Shown here: positions 61,782 through 64,000 of the stretch, in pieces | Position numbering within the stretch: position 1 is the first letter of the stretch | Layout of the letters: every line of letters begins with the position of its first letter | Origin: an uncultured Flavobacteriaceae bacterium | GTDB taxonomy: Bacteria > Bacteroidota > Bacteroidia > Flavobacteriales > Flavobacteriaceae | Reading direction: 5' to 3' | DNA length: 64,000 bases | NCBI GenBank assembly: GCA_947502635.1 | Contig: CANNAN010000008.1 | Coordinates: 62,001 to 126,000 of the forward strand | Notes under the pieces: model-generated | The model's input: the letters and a program-made list of their open reading frames with translations, nothing else | The model's database searches: none | What the model was told of the DNA's origin: nothing | Translations under genes and position numbers: made by a program

Positions 61782-63404
61782 ATGAAAAATATAAAGACAT
61801 TAAAATTTTCTGTAATCTTAGGATTATTATTTTGTGGATTGGTATTTATTTCTTGTGGGCAAACTGAGAAAAAGGCAGCTAAAAAACCAAATATCATCTA
61901 TATTATGACAGATGATCATGCAGCTGGAGCAACAGGTATGTATGGAGGGCGTTTAGCAAGTTTAAATCCAACGCCAAATTTGGATAGGTTAGGAAGTGAA
62001 GGGATGGTTTTTGATAATTGTTTTGTTACGAATTCTATCTGTACTCCAAGTAGAGCGTCTATTATGACAGGGCAATACAGTCAGGCAAATGGTGTTTTAG
62101 ATTTGTGGCATGAATTAGATACAGAAAAGCAATATCTTCCACAAGAAATGAAAAAGTTGGGGTATAAAACGGCCATGATTGGAAAATGGCATTTACATTC
62201 GGAACCTGAAGCTTTTGATTATTATAAAGTACTGCCAAAACAAGGAAAGTATTTCGATCCAGTTTTTAGAGTACGTGGAGAAAAAGAATGGCCAAATAAT
62301 ACTGTTGAATACAAAGGACATTGTACAGATGTTATTACAGATCAAGTATTAGATTGGTTTGAAAATACAAAGGGTAATGATGAAACGCCTTTTTTCTTAA
62401 TGTATCATTTAAAAGCACCGCATGATATGTTTGAATTCAACCCTAAATATGCCGATTATTTAGAAAATGAATTTATTCCTGAACCAGAAAGTTTGTACAA
62501 TCAACCACTTTGGGGGTCTGAAGCAACTCGTGGTAAAAATGACAGTTTAGTAAATATGATAGGATCTTCTATTTCTAAAAGACATCCAAATCGTAGTTAT
62601 GTTAATGTTTATAAAACAGGTGATAAGCCTACAGAAAAAGAAGCAACTAGTGCTGCCTACCAAGAATATTTAAAAAGATATTTAAGATGCGTAAAAGGTG
62701 TAGATGATAACTTAGGACGTTTTTTTGATTATTTAAAAAAGAAAGGTCTGTGGGAAAACACGATTATAGTATATACTTCAGACCAAGGAATGATGTTAGG
62801 AGAACATGATTTTGAAGATAAGAGATGGATGTATGAGGAATCAATTCACATGCCTTTAATTGTTCGTTATCCAGAAAAGGTAGAGAAAGGCTCCAGAACA
62901 GATTTGATGGTAAATAATACCGATTTTGCGCCTACTTTAATAGAATTGGCTGGCGGTAAAAAACCAGAGTACATGCAAGGAGAAAGTGCACTGGAAATTT
63001 TAAAAGGAAACACACCTGAAGGCTGGAGAACAAGCACCTATTATCGCTATTGGATGCAAATGATCCATCATGATATTCCAGCTCATTTTGGAATAAGGAG
63101 CAAGGAACATAAATTAATTTTCTTTTACGGAAGACATTATGATTTAGAAAAAGAAGGCTCGCTTACTATGTATTGGAATGATGAAACGCATTCTAACAAA
63201 GTAGGAGTGACCCCAGCTGCTTGGGAGTTTTATGATATAAAGAATGATCCAGGAGAATTAGTGAATCAATACAGTAATCCAGAATATAAAGACATTATTG
63301 AAAAGATGAAGGCTGAATTGAAAGAAACAAGAAAAAAGCTAAATGAAGAAGATCATGATTATCCACATTTAAAAGAAATCATTGACGAACATTGGAATGA
63401 TTAA
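61782..63404 (+). CDS. Exported S1-family sulfatase
   Basis: A 540-residue lipoprotein (lipobox ISC, Cys 25). The sulfatase domain begins NIIYIMTDDHAAGATGMYGG with metal Asp residues; Cys 87 in CTPSRASIMTGQ is the formylglycine site. AMIGKWHLHSEPEAFDYY, YTSDQGMMLGEHDFEDKRWMYEESIHMPLIVRYP and YDIKNDPGELVNQYS are typical. It is the last gene of the SDR-MaoC operon, so it is expected to free the sugar that the cytosolic enzymes use. It differs from 31999-33822 and lacks the C-terminal extension. Confidence 0.92.
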   Translation: MKNIKTLKFSVILGLLFCGLVFISCGQTEKKAAKKPNIIYIMTDDHAAGATGMYGGRLASLNPTPNLDRLGSEGMVFDNCFVTNSICTPSRASIMTGQYSQANGVLDLWHELDTEKQYLPQEMKKLGYKTAMIGKWHLHSEPEAFDYYKVLPKQGKYFDPVFRVRGEKEWPNNTVEYKGHCTDVITDQVLDWFENTKGNDETPFFLMYHLKAPHDMFEFNPKYADYLENEFIPEPESLYNQPLWGSEATRGKNDSLVNMIGSSISKRHPNRSYVNVYKTGDKPTEKEATSAAYQEYLKRYLRCVKGVDDNLGRFFDYLKKKGLWENTIIVYTSDQGMMLGEHDFEDKRWMYEESIHMPLIVRYPEKVEKGSRTDLMVNNTDFAPTLIELAGGKKPEYMQGESALEILKGNTPEGWRTSTYYRYWMQMIHHDIPAHFGIRSKEHKLIFFYGRHYDLEKEGSLTMYWNDETHSNKVGVTPAAWEFYDIKNDPGELVNQYSNPEYKDIIEKMKAELKETRKKLNEEDHDYPHLKEIIDEHWND

Positions 63405-63440
63405 TATTCTTGGTTAAATAACATATATTTTTTAATAAAA

Positions 63441-63468
63441 AAACCTGTGCCAAATACTGCGCAGGTTT
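63441..63468 (+). terminator. Terminator after the sulfatase operon
   Basis: AAACCTGTGC / GCGCAGGTTT with an eight-base loop (one T.G pair), followed by a T run. It is 37 bases after the sulfatase stop codon. Confidence 0.75.
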
Positions 63469-63662
63469 TGTTTTTTATAGGTTATATATATAAGAAAGTT
63501 AACTTTTGTAGTCAGTGAATTTCTTAATTTAACGTGAGTTTGATATGTTGTAAATTGGTGATAAGGGAAGCTATGTTGTTCTAAATGAGGGATGAGTAGG
63601 GGCTTGCCTTTTTAAGGTGTCTAGTTATTCAATCAACATGACAAAATTTATAATTTAGATTA

Positions 63663-64000
63663 TTAGTTCCTTTCTAACTTTACAATTAAAGGGGTGTTGA
63701 TTTTTAATGAAAATTGATTCAAATAGTTTTCCCATTCTTTTTTGCTTTCAAATTGCCCACTTTTTTTCCAACCAAATCCAGCATAATATGTCACTTTATT
63801 ATTTAAAATATTCAAGTTAGCAAAAGCATTACTCAAATCTTTTTTATCAGTGTTATACTTTTCAGAATCAATAAAATATTCTTTTGTAGAAACGATAGCA
63901 GTTCCAAGTTCAGAATCGTCATGTGGTTGCCAGTAGCTTATCCAATAATTATCATTATTACTTACAACGTCTCCATCTTTTTCATGTAAGGTTAAACCAG
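63663..64000 (-). CDS. DUF4861-like protein, C-terminal part (runs off the window)
   Basis: The last 112 residues of a minus-strand protein are visible, ending NTPLIVKLERN. TAIVSTKEYFIDSEKYN, TYYAGFGWKKSGQFESKKEW and NYLNQFSLKIN match the end of DUF4861 proteins, a Bacteroidetes family found near polysaccharide-degrading enzymes. Its start is beyond the right edge, so signal and length cannot be judged. It faces the sulfatase operon convergently. Confidence 0.6.
   Translation of the reverse strand, partial: GLTLHEKDGDVVSNNDNYWISYWQPHDDSELGTAIVSTKEYFIDSEKYNTDKKDLSNAFANLNILNNKVTYYAGFGWKKSGQFESKKEWENYLNQFSLKINTPLIVKLERN

Overview
The window is a low-GC chromosomal segment of a marine Bacteroidetes bacterium, most likely a flavobacterium that feeds on red algae. 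The reasons are the TAnnTTTG-type promoter boxes, A-rich start regions, many lipobox (SPII) exported enzymes, and a set of sulfatases, GH29, GH16 and GH2 enzymes beside a P450 system that matches the known 6-O-methyl-galactose demethylases of porphyran users. No tRNA, rRNA, CRISPR array, complete insertion sequence or SusC/SusD pair was seen.

Layout. (1) 1-7333: a tryptophan operon on the minus strand (promoter, trpL, attenuator, then trpE-G-D-C-F-B-A; trpA runs off the left edge). trpL has three consecutive Trp codons followed by a strong terminator. The operon carries two kinds of extra DNA: a hairpin-bounded GIY-YIG cassette between trpB and trpA, and two diverged copies of a structured repeat just upstream of trpD and trpG. 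(2) 7410-10812: two thioredoxin-fold proteins, two rhodaneses, a frameshifted flavodoxin-fold (azoreductase-like) pseudogene and a small membrane protein. (3) 11118-16638: a xylose operon (GntR/LacI-type regulator, xylulokinase, xylose isomerase, sodium symporter). (4) 17055-26341: a nine-gene minus-strand operon that reads as an oxidative L-galactose (or L-fucose/L-galactose) pathway: LgoD-like dehydrogenase, UxaA, a small membrane protein, UxaB, GH29, lactonase, SDR dehydrogenase, FucP-type permease and mutarotase. A divergent AraC regulator follows. (5) 27531-38441: GH29, CE2-like esterase, a kelch protein with a sulfatase, a GH67-like protein, a DUF6786-like protein and a GH16 porphyranase/agarase-type enzyme. 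(6) 38555-47866: AraC regulator; then zinc alcohol dehydrogenase, esterase, P450, ferredoxin, ferredoxin reductase and GH2; then a lone carbohydrate-binding-type lipoprotein.

(7) 48013-63404 is the least explained region. An IclR regulator faces an operon of a RhaT-type symporter, two solute-binding-protein-fold proteins that lack signal peptides and have no ABC permease or ATPase, two class III (CaiB/BaiF) CoA-transferases, and a Gfo/Idh/MocA oxidoreductase. About 4.6 kb further on, past an unrelated three-gene insert, lies a second operon of a KduD-type SDR, a MaoC-type hydratase and an exported sulfatase. Together these suggest a cytosolic CoA-thioester route for a desulfated algal sugar or sugar acid, which I do not recognise as a described pathway. 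The right edge holds the C-terminus of a DUF4861-like protein.

Regions 4-6 fit together as porphyran use: GH16 cuts the chain, sulfatase and GH29 would release L-galactose, and GH2 would release 6-O-methyl-D-galactose. The P450 trio demethylates the latter, and the LgoD/UxaB/UxaA set converts L-galactonate to 2-keto-3-deoxy-gluconate. Enzyme specificities are inferred from family and context.
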